Shown here: positions 47,198 through 56,736 of the stretch, in pieces
Position numbering within the stretch: position 1 is the stretch's first letter
Layout: each line of letters starts with the position of its first letter
Source of the DNA: an uncultured Prochlorococcus sp.
Lineage (GTDB): Bacteria > Cyanobacteriota > Cyanobacteriia > PCC-6307 > Cyanobiaceae
DNA length: 64,000 nt
NCBI RefSeq assembly: GCF_902626525.1
Contig: NZ_CACOFR010000007.1
Span: 25,958 to 89,957, forward strand
Reading direction: 5' to 3'
Translations under genes and position numbers: made by a program
Notes under the pieces: model-generated
What the model saw: the letters and a program-made list of their open reading frames with translations, nothing else
The model's database searches: none
Told to the model about the DNA's origin: nothing

Positions 47198-48769
47198 ATG
47201 AAAAAAAAAGTTCTTATGTCGATATTTATTATATTAATTTCTTTATTACAGAATTCTTGTGGATCAAAAAAGATATCTAAAAAAATTATTGTAGCAAGTT
47301 CTGGAAAAGTAGAATCTTTAGATCCTGCTAGAGCTAATACTCTTAAGGCAATGCAATTAATAAGTTCATTGGGTGACACATTATATGAATTAAATTCTGA
47401 TGGAGAATTAGTACCTGAATTGGCATTAGGAATGCCACTTCTTTCTAAGGATAAACTTCAAATATTTATCAATTTAAGAGAAAATGTTTTTTTTCATGAT
47501 GGAACTCCATTTAACTCCAATTCAATAAAGTTTACTTTTGATAGATTCAAAAGAATTGGAACGATGAATTACATTTTAGGAAATAAAATAAAATCAATAG
47601 ATACACCAAGTGAATATAAAGTCATAATAAATTTAAATAAACCTTCAAGTTCTATAAATGGTTTACTTACTTCAGTAAATTTAACGCCAATCTCTCCAAC
47701 CTTTTATAAAAAATATTCTAATAAGTTTCTGAACGAAAAATTCGTTGGTACTGGACAGTATGTTCTTACTAGTTTTTCTAATGAAATTCAATTAATTGAG
47801 CCAAATTTGAATTATTGGGGTGAAAAACCCAAAAATGATGGTATCAATTTTGTTGGTTATTCTAATTCAGCTTCTCTTTTTGGAGCTCTAAAAAGTAAAC
47901 AAATTGATGTACTCTTATCAAATTCAATTGATGATAGTCAAAGAATCAGTTTAAAAGTTTTAAGTGAAAATAATAAGTTTAAGGAAGGTAATAGTCCATT
48001 CACTGAATTAAGTTTTATAAGCCTTAGAACTAGTGCTTATCCATTTAATAATTTTAATTTAAGACTAGCTTTAGCAAAAAGTCTTAATAGAAAATTAATT
48101 AGTGAAAAAGTAAGCTACGGGCTAAGAAAACCGTCAAGATCAATAATTCCTCCAATTTTAAAAAAAGATAATCAAGATCTATGGCCTAAATATGATTATG
48201 TTGAAGCGAGAAAATTATTCCAAAAAGAAAACTTTTGTAATGGAAATATCCTGAAAATACCTCTTACTTATAGATCGAATGTACCAGCTGATAAGCTTAT
48301 AGCCCTAACATGGCAAGAAGAAATAAAAAATGCTTTAAATGATTGTATTGAAATTGTACTTAATGGGGTTGAATCTACAACAGTTTATAAGAATCTAAGT
48401 TTAGGAATTTATACTGCAGTTATTCTCGATTGGACAGGAGCTTATTCAGATCCAGAAGCTTACCTTAGTCCACTTTTAAGTTGTAATGAAATAGTTGATG
48501 GTATATGTAAAAATGGTGAATCAGTTTATAGCGGTAGTTTTTGGGGATCTAATAAAGTGGAAAATTTATTCCTTGAGAGCGAAAATATAATTGGAAAAAA
48601 AAGAATAGATAAACTTGTTGAAATTGAGAAAATAGCATCATATTCAATCCCTTATATACCTATATGGATATCCTCTCAAAAAGCTTGGTCTCAAAATAAA
48701 ATATCAAAACCTATTTTTAATGGTGCAGGAATAATTTCATTAAGCGATCTTAAGTTAGTTAATGAGTAA
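47198..48769 (+). CDS. ABC transporter substrate-binding lipoprotein, SBP family 5 (peptide/nickel type)
   Basis: Start moved from 47072 to Met47198 giving lipoprotein signal MKKKVLMSIFIILISLLQNSCG; ENVFFHDGTPFNSNSIKFTFDR. Confidence 0.92.
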   Translation: MKKKVLMSIFIILISLLQNSCGSKKISKKIIVASSGKVESLDPARANTLKAMQLISSLGDTLYELNSDGELVPELALGMPLLSKDKLQIFINLRENVFFHDGTPFNSNSIKFTFDRFKRIGTMNYILGNKIKSIDTPSEYKVIINLNKPSSSINGLLTSVNLTPISPTFYKKYSNKFLNEKFVGTGQYVLTSFSNEIQLIEPNLNYWGEKPKNDGINFVGYSNSASLFGALKSKQIDVLLSNSIDDSQRISLKVLSENNKFKEGNSPFTELSFISLRTSAYPFNNFNLRLALAKSLNRKLISEKVSYGLRKPSRSIIPPILKKDNQDLWPKYDYVEARKLFQKENFCNGNILKIPLTYRSNVPADKLIALTWQEEIKNALNDCIEIVLNGVESTTVYKNLSLGIYTAVILDWTGAYSDPEAYLSPLLSCNEIVDGICKNGESVYSGSFWGSNKVENLFLESENIIGKKRIDKLVEIEKIASYSIPYIPIWISSQKAWSQNKISKPIFNGAGIISLSDLKLVNE

Positions 48770-49784
48770 AAATTTTAATAAATTACTTAATTATGCCTTA
48801 TTAAAAATTTCATTAATACCTTTAATGTTATGGCTAATTTCCTCATTGGTTTTCATTTTATTGCGAGTTGCTCCTGGCGATCCTGTTGATGCAATACTTG
48901 GATCTGGTTCTAATGAGATTTCAAGGGAAATTCTAAGAAATAAATTGGGTCTAAACGAATCTTTAATAATTCAATATTTTTCTTATATTAATGATATTTT
49001 GCATCTCAATTTTGGACTATCTCTTAGTAATCAAGAGCCAGTAATAAATATTATTCTTAAGTCATTGCCAGCAAGTCTTGAGCTAGGGTTTTTTTCAATA
49101 TTATGTGCAATGCTAATTGGATTTCCATTGGGATTTCTTGGCCTAAGACATAGAGGTAAAAAGTTCGACTATATCATTAGAATATTTGGTATGGCTTCAT
49201 ATGCTATACCTCCCTTTTGGGGTGCAATGTTGGCTCAATTATTATTTTCTGTATATTTTAATATTTTTCCAATTGGGGGTAGATTACCAATATTTCAGCA
49301 ACAACCTCAAATAACAGGTTTTGTAGTTTTAGATAGTATTCTTTCCCAAAATATTATTTTTTTAAAAGATAGCCTCTATCATCTCGCACTTCCTGCGATT
49401 ACACTTGGTTTTCTATTAAGTGGTATATTCAGCAGGTCATTAAGAGTAAATTTAGATAAGACATTAAAAAGTGATTATGTTAATGCGGCTATATGTAGAG
49501 GAATAACTAAGAAAAAAGTTTTTATTAATCATGCTTTACCAAATGCTCTTTTGCCAATTGTTACTATTTCTGGTTTGACAATAGCATCATTAGCTGGAGG
49601 AGCCCTACTTTTTGAAGTAACCTTTTCCTGGCCAGGTATTGCTTTAAGATTGCATGAAGCAATTTCTCAGAGAGATTACACCTTAGTTCAAGGAATTGTT
49701 ATTTTTACCTCTATGCTTATAGTTTCGTTGAATCTCTTTGTCGATATATTAATTGCTTATTTAGATCCAAGAATAGATTACTAA
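48762..49784 (+). CDS. ABC transporter permease, DppB/OppB type
   Basis: LLRVAPGDPVDAILG, YVNAAICRGITKKKVFINHALPNALLPIV. Confidence 0.94.
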   Translation: MSKNFNKLLNYALLKISLIPLMLWLISSLVFILLRVAPGDPVDAILGSGSNEISREILRNKLGLNESLIIQYFSYINDILHLNFGLSLSNQEPVINIILKSLPASLELGFFSILCAMLIGFPLGFLGLRHRGKKFDYIIRIFGMASYAIPPFWGAMLAQLLFSVYFNIFPIGGRLPIFQQQPQITGFVVLDSILSQNIIFLKDSLYHLALPAITLGFLLSGIFSRSLRVNLDKTLKSDYVNAAICRGITKKKVFINHALPNALLPIVTISGLTIASLAGGALLFEVTFSWPGIALRLHEAISQRDYTLVQGIVIFTSMLIVSLNLFVDILIAYLDPRIDY

Positions 49785-51331
49785 TTTTCCGAAACTTCCT
49801 TAATCGTTTTAAGATCAAGTACATGGAAATCAAGTCCCATTTCTTTTTGGTTTTTAATTACACTTGGGATATTTTCTTCCTTAATATTTTTGATGAATTC
49901 AACTATATATTTCGAAGATAAATCTTGTACTAATTTCGGATTTGAACCAATAAAAGACTCATTTATTTTGAAGAGATCATCATTTTCTAAATATTTATTA
50001 TTTATTCTAATCGGAGAGAAATGACTTGCTCCTTCAATTATAAGAAACCTATTTAGTCGATTATTTAAAGCAGAAAAAACTCTGAATTGTTCATTTATTA
50101 GAGGTGTAATAAGGTCATATGTTCCACCTATAAAGAGTGTTGGTATCTTAATCCCAGAACTATTTTCATTTGGCCATACTAAACTCCCAAATGAATTAAA
50201 GCCTATTATGGCGCTAGCATTATTAGAGTTATTTTTTTTAGGGAATGGGATTTCACTTAATTGACATTGAAGTAATTTTGATAAGTTTGTAACCGCAAGG
50301 TCATTTAATGCAGAAGCACATCTTTCCTCAAACTGGTCTGTAGGTTTATTTCCCTCATATAAAAGTGCTATTAAAGAACCAAGTGAATGACCCATTAAAA
50401 TATAAGAATCATTAGTCAACCCAAATCGTCCTTCTCTATGGGCTTTTAAAACAACATCTAAATCTTTAATTCTATATAAGAAAAAGTCTGCACTTCCTGG
50501 GATTACTGCTTTACCCTCGAGTACTTCTGTAAATGCTTTGAAATTACTTCCTCTGTGATCTATAAATAATATTGGCCAACCACTTTTAGCCAGTTCGATT
50601 CCTATCCATTTGAAATTATTAATTTCGCCTCCTAGTCCTGGCATAAAAATTATTAATTCTTTGTTATCATTTGTTTTATTGCTTTTCCATAATTCAATTT
50701 CAAAAGGTTTTACTCGATGAGGCGCATATATTTTTTTATTTATCTTTATAAAGTCAGAAGTAAATTTTTTTTCATTATTTTTAATTGGTTCTTCGGTTGT
50801 TCTTTCAAGATTATTTAGTTTAGATATAAGATCTTGTTGCATTATTAATTCATTTTTCCATGATGAAATTATTACAATCAGATTATCAATATCTAAAGAT
50901 ATTTCTTCTGAAGGTAATGCTTTTATAATGTCTAAGGTTGAAACTTCATTTTTCTCTTCTAATAAATTTTCTATAGTATTGAAAATCTCGATTCCATTAT
51001 TGTCATTAGGAACGATAATGGTTTTGCTTAATTCCGTAAGAATTTTGCGACCAACCCAACTCCTTAATACTTGTATATTTAATCCTTCTTCCTTGAAAAC
51101 TGGAAATTTTAGATATTTTGATATTTCAAAAATTTTTATTAATCGATTTTCTTTTAACCATTCTGTTAATTCAGTAGAATCTTCTTTGTATTTTTCTAAC
51201 TTTAATAATTGTTCTATAGTTAGGGGGATTTTCATCTCTTCAAACTTGATATTTACCTTTTCAGCGGCCTTTGAACCATTATTTAAAAATAGACTACAAA
51301 AACTTAAAAAAACTATAAGAAAGTATTTCAC
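49781..51331 (-). CDS. secreted alpha/beta hydrolase with N-terminal DUF1400-like region
   Basis: Signal peptide; IFMPGLGGEINNF, nucleophile elbow GHSLGS, GASHFSPI. Confidence 0.82.
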   Translation of the reverse strand: MKYFLIVFLSFCSLFLNNGSKAAEKVNIKFEEMKIPLTIEQLLKLEKYKEDSTELTEWLKENRLIKIFEISKYLKFPVFKEEGLNIQVLRSWVGRKILTELSKTIIVPNDNNGIEIFNTIENLLEEKNEVSTLDIIKALPSEEISLDIDNLIVIISSWKNELIMQQDLISKLNNLERTTEEPIKNNEKKFTSDFIKINKKIYAPHRVKPFEIELWKSNKTNDNKELIIFMPGLGGEINNFKWIGIELAKSGWPILFIDHRGSNFKAFTEVLEGKAVIPGSADFFLYRIKDLDVVLKAHREGRFGLTNDSYILMGHSLGSLIALLYEGNKPTDQFEERCASALNDLAVTNLSKLLQCQLSEIPFPKKNNSNNASAIIGFNSFGSLVWPNENSSGIKIPTLFIGGTYDLITPLINEQFRVFSALNNRLNRFLIIEGASHFSPIRINNKYLENDDLFKINESFIGSNPKLVQDLSSKYIVEFIKNIKEENIPSVIKNQKEMGLDFHVLDLKTIKEVSEN

Positions 51332-51333
51332 TT

Positions 51334-52563
51334 GTGATTAATAAAATTAATTTTCAAATTAGCAAAAAGTGGTGGATTCAATTTCCCTATACTTTGCGTT
51401 TAATTACCAAAATAAGATTTTACTCTGCCTTTGGAGCAGGAGGTGTTATTTATTTAACATCACTTATTTTTAATAATATTGGATTATCGGCAACAGATAT
51501 AGGGTTGGGTTTCAGCATATCAGCAATAATAGGTACCTTAACAAGATTTTTTACAGGTAATTATCTAAATAAAACAGGGAGAATACAATTCCCATTAATA
51601 ACTTCATCAATACTAAGTATTATTGCAAGCTTATTCCTCATTTTTTCAAGAGATACTTTTTTTTATATTATTGGACAATCATTTGTTGGAGCTGCTGCAG
51701 GTATATATTGGCCTGCTGCTGAGTTTGGAGTGCCTTATTTTTGCCATCCTATAGATACACGAAAAGCCTATGCTCTTGTTAGGAGTTCGGAGGCTTTAGG
51801 AATATTTTTAGGAGTATTTGTAGGAGGATTTCTCACTAATTATTTTTACTCTAAATCAATTTTTATAAATGATATATTTTGTATGTTGATTATTACTTAT
51901 TTAATATTAAGAAATAATTCTTCTATCAAAATAAATTTAGAAAATTTCCAAAGTAATTTATTAGATCCAATTAAAAAGGGACAATTGAATTGGAATAGAA
52001 ATTCAGGAATAATAATTTTATCTATTTTATTAATAACCACTTCTTTAGCTTTAATACAAGTAACTTTACCTTTAGATCTCGTCAAAGGTGGAGTATATAG
52101 GAATTCATTAGGGAAAGAAATTACTAGCCTTATAATTTCTATTCAGTTGATTTTATTATTGTTTTTACAATGGCCTGTGGGAGCTTGGATATCAAGAAAG
52201 GGTAGATTATTTGGATTGAAATTTAGTTTAATAAACTTCTCTTTTGCTTCATTTTTATTATTTATTTCTAGTTATTTAAATAATTTAGCTTATTATTTAA
52301 TTTCTTTTTCATTGATATTAGTAAGTTTAGGAACTGCTTCGTTTCTTCCAACTTCAACAGATGTTGTGTTCAGAATAGCTCCTTCAAACAAAAAAGGTTT
52401 TGCTCTTGCATTATTATCACAATGTTTTGCTATGGGTTATTTTGTTGGACCATTTATTTCAGGGTTTATACTAGATAATTTTGGTTATGCGTCAATAATC
52501 TGGTTATCTATCTCATGTTGTTGCTTCGTAATATTCGCAATACTATTTAAAAGATTATTTTAA
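51334..52563 (+). CDS. MFS transporter
   Basis: 409 aa polytopic; GLGFSISAIIGTLTRFFTGNYLNKTGR; GTG start. Confidence 0.88.
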   Translation: MINKINFQISKKWWIQFPYTLRLITKIRFYSAFGAGGVIYLTSLIFNNIGLSATDIGLGFSISAIIGTLTRFFTGNYLNKTGRIQFPLITSSILSIIASLFLIFSRDTFFYIIGQSFVGAAAGIYWPAAEFGVPYFCHPIDTRKAYALVRSSEALGIFLGVFVGGFLTNYFYSKSIFINDIFCMLIITYLILRNNSSIKINLENFQSNLLDPIKKGQLNWNRNSGIIILSILLITTSLALIQVTLPLDLVKGGVYRNSLGKEITSLIISIQLILLLFLQWPVGAWISRKGRLFGLKFSLINFSFASFLLFISSYLNNLAYYLISFSLILVSLGTASFLPTSTDVVFRIAPSNKKGFALALLSQCFAMGYFVGPFISGFILDNFGYASIIWLSISCCCFVIFAILFKRLF

Positions 52564-52578
52564 TGTATCTTTAAATAT

Positions 52579-52947
52579 TTAATTTTTTTCTAATTCAATA
52601 ATTCTTCTCTCTCTTAGAAATAAGAAAAAAGGTGCGGAAAAAGCAAATGCAATAAGAAAAGTTCCAATATAAACAATCCACATGTTTTTAATATTCAATT
52701 TTTTTGATTCATTTACTATCCATATAAAAATAGCGCTAGCACCTACCAATAAGTCCCTAGAAATTGATTGAGCTGCAGGGTTTGCATTGGCTAAGGAAAT
52801 AAAGTTATTAATATCAAAGCTATTTCCATATTCCCTGGCAAATTCGAAATTTGCCATCATTGGAAGGACAGCGCCTAAAATAGATAGAAAAAGGTAAAGA
52901 AAAGATAGTATCTTTTTATTATCTTTTAATATGTCAAATGAATTCAT
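52579..52947 (-). CDS. DUF2834-like membrane protein
   Basis: Four hydrophobic segments; FLYLFLSILGAVLPMMANFEFAREYG. Confidence 0.7.
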   Translation of the reverse strand: MNSFDILKDNKKILSFLYLFLSILGAVLPMMANFEFAREYGNSFDINNFISLANANPAAQSISRDLLVGASAIFIWIVNESKKLNIKNMWIVYIGTFLIAFAFSAPFFLFLRERRIIELEKN

Positions 52948-52963
52948 TCTTTAAAATATTTTT

Positions 52964-53002
<39 letters not shown>

Positions 53003-53013
53003 TTTAAAATCTT

Positions 53014-53901
53014 ATGATTGTTCAAAAAGATGAATCTGAAGACTATAAATTTATAAAAGGAAATTTAAATTTTGCTGTAGTTGGTCATGTTGAGTGGATA
53101 AATTTTTTAAACGTTGATCACTTGCCAAAACCTGGAGTTATCTCTCATTCTAAGAAGTCCCTTGAATATCCTGCAGGAGGAGGCTCCATTATCGCGAAAC
53201 AACTTTCTGAATTAACTTCAAAACAAATACATTTTTTTACTTCCTTAGGTAATGATGATTATGGAGATAAATGTTTCAAAATTCTTTCTAATATGGGAAT
53301 AAAGTTACATGTGGCATGGCGTAATAAACCTACTAGAAAAGGGTTTAGTTTGATTGATTCTCAAGGTGATAGAGCGATTACAGTTATTGGAGAAAGGTTG
53401 GCTCCAAATCATAATGACAACTTAGATTGGGATGTTTTAAAAAAAATGGATGGAATTTTTATCACTGCATCAGATGCTAAGATCCTTAAAATGGCAAGAG
53501 TTGCTTCAACACTTTGTACAACTCCAAGGGTTGGATTAAATATTATTAATAAATCAAATGTTCTTTTAGATGCATTAATAGGTAGTAATCTTGATCCTGG
53601 AGAAGTTTTTTCTTTTTCTGATTTATTGGTAAAACCCAAATACACCATTAAAACTGAGGGAGAGAATGGAGGCATAATATTTCCAGGCGGAAGATATAAA
53701 GCTCTTAAAAATAAAAAACCAAAGGTTGATTCTTATGGATGTGGTGACTCTTTTGCTGCAGGTTTTTTTTATGGATTGGCATCAAAATGGAATATAGATA
53801 AAAGCTTAAATCTTGCTAAAATATTAGGTAGAGAATCAAGTGAATTTTTCGGACCATACGCAAAAAATGAAAAAATAAGCGATTTAAAATATTATGAATA
53901 A
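53014..53901 (+). CDS. PfkB-family carbohydrate kinase
   Basis: GGGSIIAKQLSEL near N-terminus, C-terminal DSYGCGDSFAAGFFYGLA. Confidence 0.92.
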   Translation: MIVQKDESEDYKFIKGNLNFAVVGHVEWINFLNVDHLPKPGVISHSKKSLEYPAGGGSIIAKQLSELTSKQIHFFTSLGNDDYGDKCFKILSNMGIKLHVAWRNKPTRKGFSLIDSQGDRAITVIGERLAPNHNDNLDWDVLKKMDGIFITASDAKILKMARVASTLCTTPRVGLNIINKSNVLLDALIGSNLDPGEVFSFSDLLVKPKYTIKTEGENGGIIFPGGRYKALKNKKPKVDSYGCGDSFAAGFFYGLASKWNIDKSLNLAKILGRESSEFFGPYAKNEKISDLKYYE

Positions 53902-54085
53902 CATATTAAATAAAAATAAAAATATTCTTGTAGAAAACCTTATTATTTTTTTTCTTTTTACTGTATTTATAGTTTTTAAATCCTTGAAAACTTTATCTAG
54001 AATTTTTACTTATGGAATTTTAAAAAAAGAAATATTAACTACTAAAAGTAACTTAGGGGTGGATATAAAAATAAAAATTAAATGA
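53894..54085 (+). CDS. small hypothetical TM protein
   Basis: 63 aa ORF overlapping the upstream kinase stop by 8 nt, one hydrophobic segment. Confidence 0.5.
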   Translation: MNNILNKNKNILVENLIIFFLFTVFIVFKSLKTLSRIFTYGILKKEILTTKSNLGVDIKIKIK

Positions 54086-54088
54086 GTT

Positions 54089-54442
54089 ATGAATAAACTT
54101 TTAATTTTTTTAGTTTTTGGAATTATTATTTTGGTCTACAAAAAAATTAATTTAATCAAACCAAAAAATATAAAATTAAATAAATTTAAAAATAAACTTC
54201 AAAGTAAGAAATCAAATATTGAAAGAATTTTTTTAAGGGAGGAAGAAAAAACCTTTTCAAACCCTGATATAAATATCTTTATAGGAATTTCTGATAATGA
54301 AGAAAAGATAAATAGAAAATCTAATATACATCGAGCTAGACTTTCAAAATTTAGAAAGTCAAGGTTAAATGGTGAAATGATATTTCAAGATGATGAGGAA
54401 AGAATTTATAAATTAAATAAAGGCAAAAGAGTGTACTTATGA
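54089..54442 (+). CDS. hypothetical protein, N-terminal TM helix and basic C-terminus
   Basis: 117 aa, 3 nt after the previous ORF; ends RSRLNGEMIFQDDEERIYKLNKGKRVYL. Confidence 0.65.
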   Translation: MNKLLIFLVFGIIILVYKKINLIKPKNIKLNKFKNKLQSKKSNIERIFLREEEKTFSNPDINIFIGISDNEEKINRKSNIHRARLSKFRKSRLNGEMIFQDDEERIYKLNKGKRVYL

Positions 54443-54451
54443 TTTTAAATT

Positions 54452-54970
54452 TTAACTACACTCAAGGCTTTCTTTTGTCGAAACACCTGTTGTTGGATTT
54501 ATGCCATCAGCAATTTTACAAAGATTTCTTTGATCTTCGCTGTCAAGAATCGCAAAAGTAAAATCAGCTCCTTCGATTTGAGCTCCTGCAAAACTGCTTC
54601 CAGATGCAATCATATTTATTAAAACTGCATTTCTCAGGTCAGTTTTTTGAAAATTAACTCGATCAGAAAGAGTATCAGTAAGATTGATCCCATTCAAATT
54701 GGAACCTTTTAAATCGGATAACGTTAATGTAGTTCCATGTAAATCAACATCACTAAAATCGGCGTCTCTTGCAACCGCTCCAGCGATGGAGGATAAATGA
54801 AGATCCTCTCCATGGAAATCATATCCTGTAATATCAGATCTTACATAACTTGGAACTTCATCTCCCTCACCCTTAACAGCAACATTTGCTCCAGCAAAAA
54901 CTGGAGAAGATACAATTAAGAAAGAAAAAATTATGCATAAAAAATATTTTAAAAAACTAAAGAATTTCAT
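54452..54970 (-). CDS. exported pentapeptide-repeat protein
   Basis: Signal peptide; ADFSDVDLHGTTLTLSDLKGSNLNGINLTD A(D/N)LXX-type repeats. Confidence 0.88.
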   Translation of the reverse strand: MKFFSFLKYFLCIIFSFLIVSSPVFAGANVAVKGEGDEVPSYVRSDITGYDFHGEDLHLSSIAGAVARDADFSDVDLHGTTLTLSDLKGSNLNGINLTDTLSDRVNFQKTDLRNAVLINMIASGSSFAGAQIEGADFTFAILDSEDQRNLCKIADGINPTTGVSTKESLECS

Positions 54971-55270
54971 ACTAAAAAATTACAATATTCTTATTTTATA
55001 ACAATTAGATAATTATTTAAATTGATGTATAAATATATGAGTCCTTATTTAAGATTATTTAACACTATAAATTTTAAATCTTGATTATAAATAGGTTATG
55101 CAGTCGAGAAGTTTTTGTTATCTTTGCTATTGGTAATCTTTAATTAAGGATCAAATGTTCCCTTATATCTCTTGTGGCTTGAATTAACACTATAGTAACG
55201 TTTTTTTCGGATACTGATCTATGAAAAGTTTTTCTAGGTATTTTTAGTATATATTCTTATAATTCTAATC

Positions 55271-55573
55271 TCACTTAATAAAAAGGATTATCCCAATAAT
55301 AATAAACAAGAAAAAATGTCCTCCACCTTGGATCGCTAATAGATTATCTGCATGTTTTTCATGTATGTAAAATTGCCAATTTTTAAATTCTTTATCATTT
55401 GGTGGGCTAACTTTTTGAACATTATGAATAACTAGATCTATATAATTTGATTCAATAAAACTAATATCAAAAAATCTGACATTTTTTGTATCAAGAAATT
55501 GTGTAAAACTTATCAACTCAAACATTTTTGATTTGTTTGATTTGATAATTGGAATTTCTAAAATTGAGTTCAA
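55271..55573 (-). pseudogene. possible truncated or frameshifted cupin-like gene
   Basis: HNVQKVSPPNDKEFKNWQFYIHEKHADNLLAIQGG then an abrupt hydrophobic tail; a +1 shift at the T6 run reads FFLVYYYWDNPFY. Confidence 0.35.
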
Positions 55574-55733
55574 TTATCTTTAATGATTAATTAAATAAAA
55601 ACGGATACAAATATCTAAGAATGTATAAGTTTTCACTAAATAAAAAAACATTTTTTATATATCTATTTTTTTTATCTTATAAGGTAAATAATCTCAATAT
55701 ATTGAGTGATTTACATAATCTTAAAAGGTTAAT

Positions 55734-56012
55734 TTACCAAGATAAATTATTTTTCATAATTATTATAAGATTATTACTTGCTTGATAATTTTTATTAGGA
55801 GGATTTATTTGATTTTTAATCAAAAAAACAAAAGTAAATATTAACGGTAGAAGTAATGATGAAGCAGCAATTAAAGCAATTATTTGGTTTAACTTAATAA
55901 ATGGTTTTTTTACAAGATCTTCTCCGCACATGCCACATACAAGAATACCTTTATGGGATTGTTTTTGAAATTGATATTTAGGATTGCAATAGGGGCAATA
56001 ATATCTAATCAT
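55734..56012 (-). CDS. small zinc-ribbon TM protein
   Basis: CPYCNPKYQFQKQSHKGILVCGMCGEDLVKKPF plus hydrophobic segment. Confidence 0.65.
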   Translation of the reverse strand: MIRYYCPYCNPKYQFQKQSHKGILVCGMCGEDLVKKPFIKLNQIIALIAASSLLLPLIFTFVFLIKNQINPPNKNYQASNNLIIIMKNNLSW

Positions 56013-56067
56013 CTTTATTTGATTATTTTTATCATTATGTATAAATACAGAAGAATGTCATCTTATT

Positions 56068-56100
56068 AAAAAAAAAAGAGGACTTAATAAAGCCCTCTTT
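56068..56100 (-). terminator. rho-independent terminator (minus strand)
   Basis: Minus read AAAGAGGGCTTTATTAAGTCCTCTTT, 7+3 bp stem with one mismatch, then T-run. Confidence 0.8.
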
Positions 56101-56195
56101 AATCTCTTACTTATATTTTTTACTAAAGTTAATAACGTACCTAAATCATTGATCCTTGTTACTAACCTCTATTAAGCTAATGCTTACAAAATCAA

Positions 56196-56285
56196 CTAAT
56201 TGTCTTTAACTGGGGCAAAAACGCTAGAATTAAGCTTTTTTCTTAAAGGGCACCTAAACGATGCAGAAGAAGGAAGCTTAGACAT
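56196..56285 (-). CDS. candidate 29-aa small ORF
   Basis: MSKLPSSASFRCPLRKKLNSSVFAPVKDN, upstream of the minus-strand terminator; no clear Shine-Dalgarno. Confidence 0.35.
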   Translation of the reverse strand: MSKLPSSASFRCPLRKKLNSSVFAPVKDN

Positions 56286-56568
56286 TAATAAAAAATAATT
56301 GGAGCAGTTAATTAAATTAGTTCGGTTTATTCCGAAATTTCAGGCAGGCTATCGATCATTTTGAAAGACCTCCTAGAACTCAACAATCTTAAAGTAGGAA
56401 AATATTTCTCTAATGACAATCGGTTTTTATACGCATTGCCTTTTATTTAAAAATGTCCGAAGATAGTATTTATCTTTTTTTATTTTTTTAATTTTTTAGT
56501 AAGTTTTGCTTATTTCTTTTGATATTTAATTCGTTTATTTTAATTTTAAATAATTGAGGAAATCTTTT

Positions 56569-56724
56569 ATGAGACATTCAAAAGAATATAGTAAAAACAA
56601 GAACTCTAATCCGATAGATGAATATTTTCAATGCCTCTCATATTGCGATATTCATCCAAAAGGTATAGATAATGACTGTGAGATCATTTGTATGGAAAGA
56701 CATTTAAAAGCTAACTATTGGTGA
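56569..56724 (+). CDS. 51-aa Cys-containing small protein
   Basis: MRHSKEYSKNKNSNPIDEYFQCLSYCDIHPKGIDNDCEIICMERHLKANYW, preceded by TTGAGGAAATCTTTT (SD-like). Confidence 0.72.
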   Translation: MRHSKEYSKNKNSNPIDEYFQCLSYCDIHPKGIDNDCEIICMERHLKANYW

Positions 56725-56736
56725 TTTAATATATTT

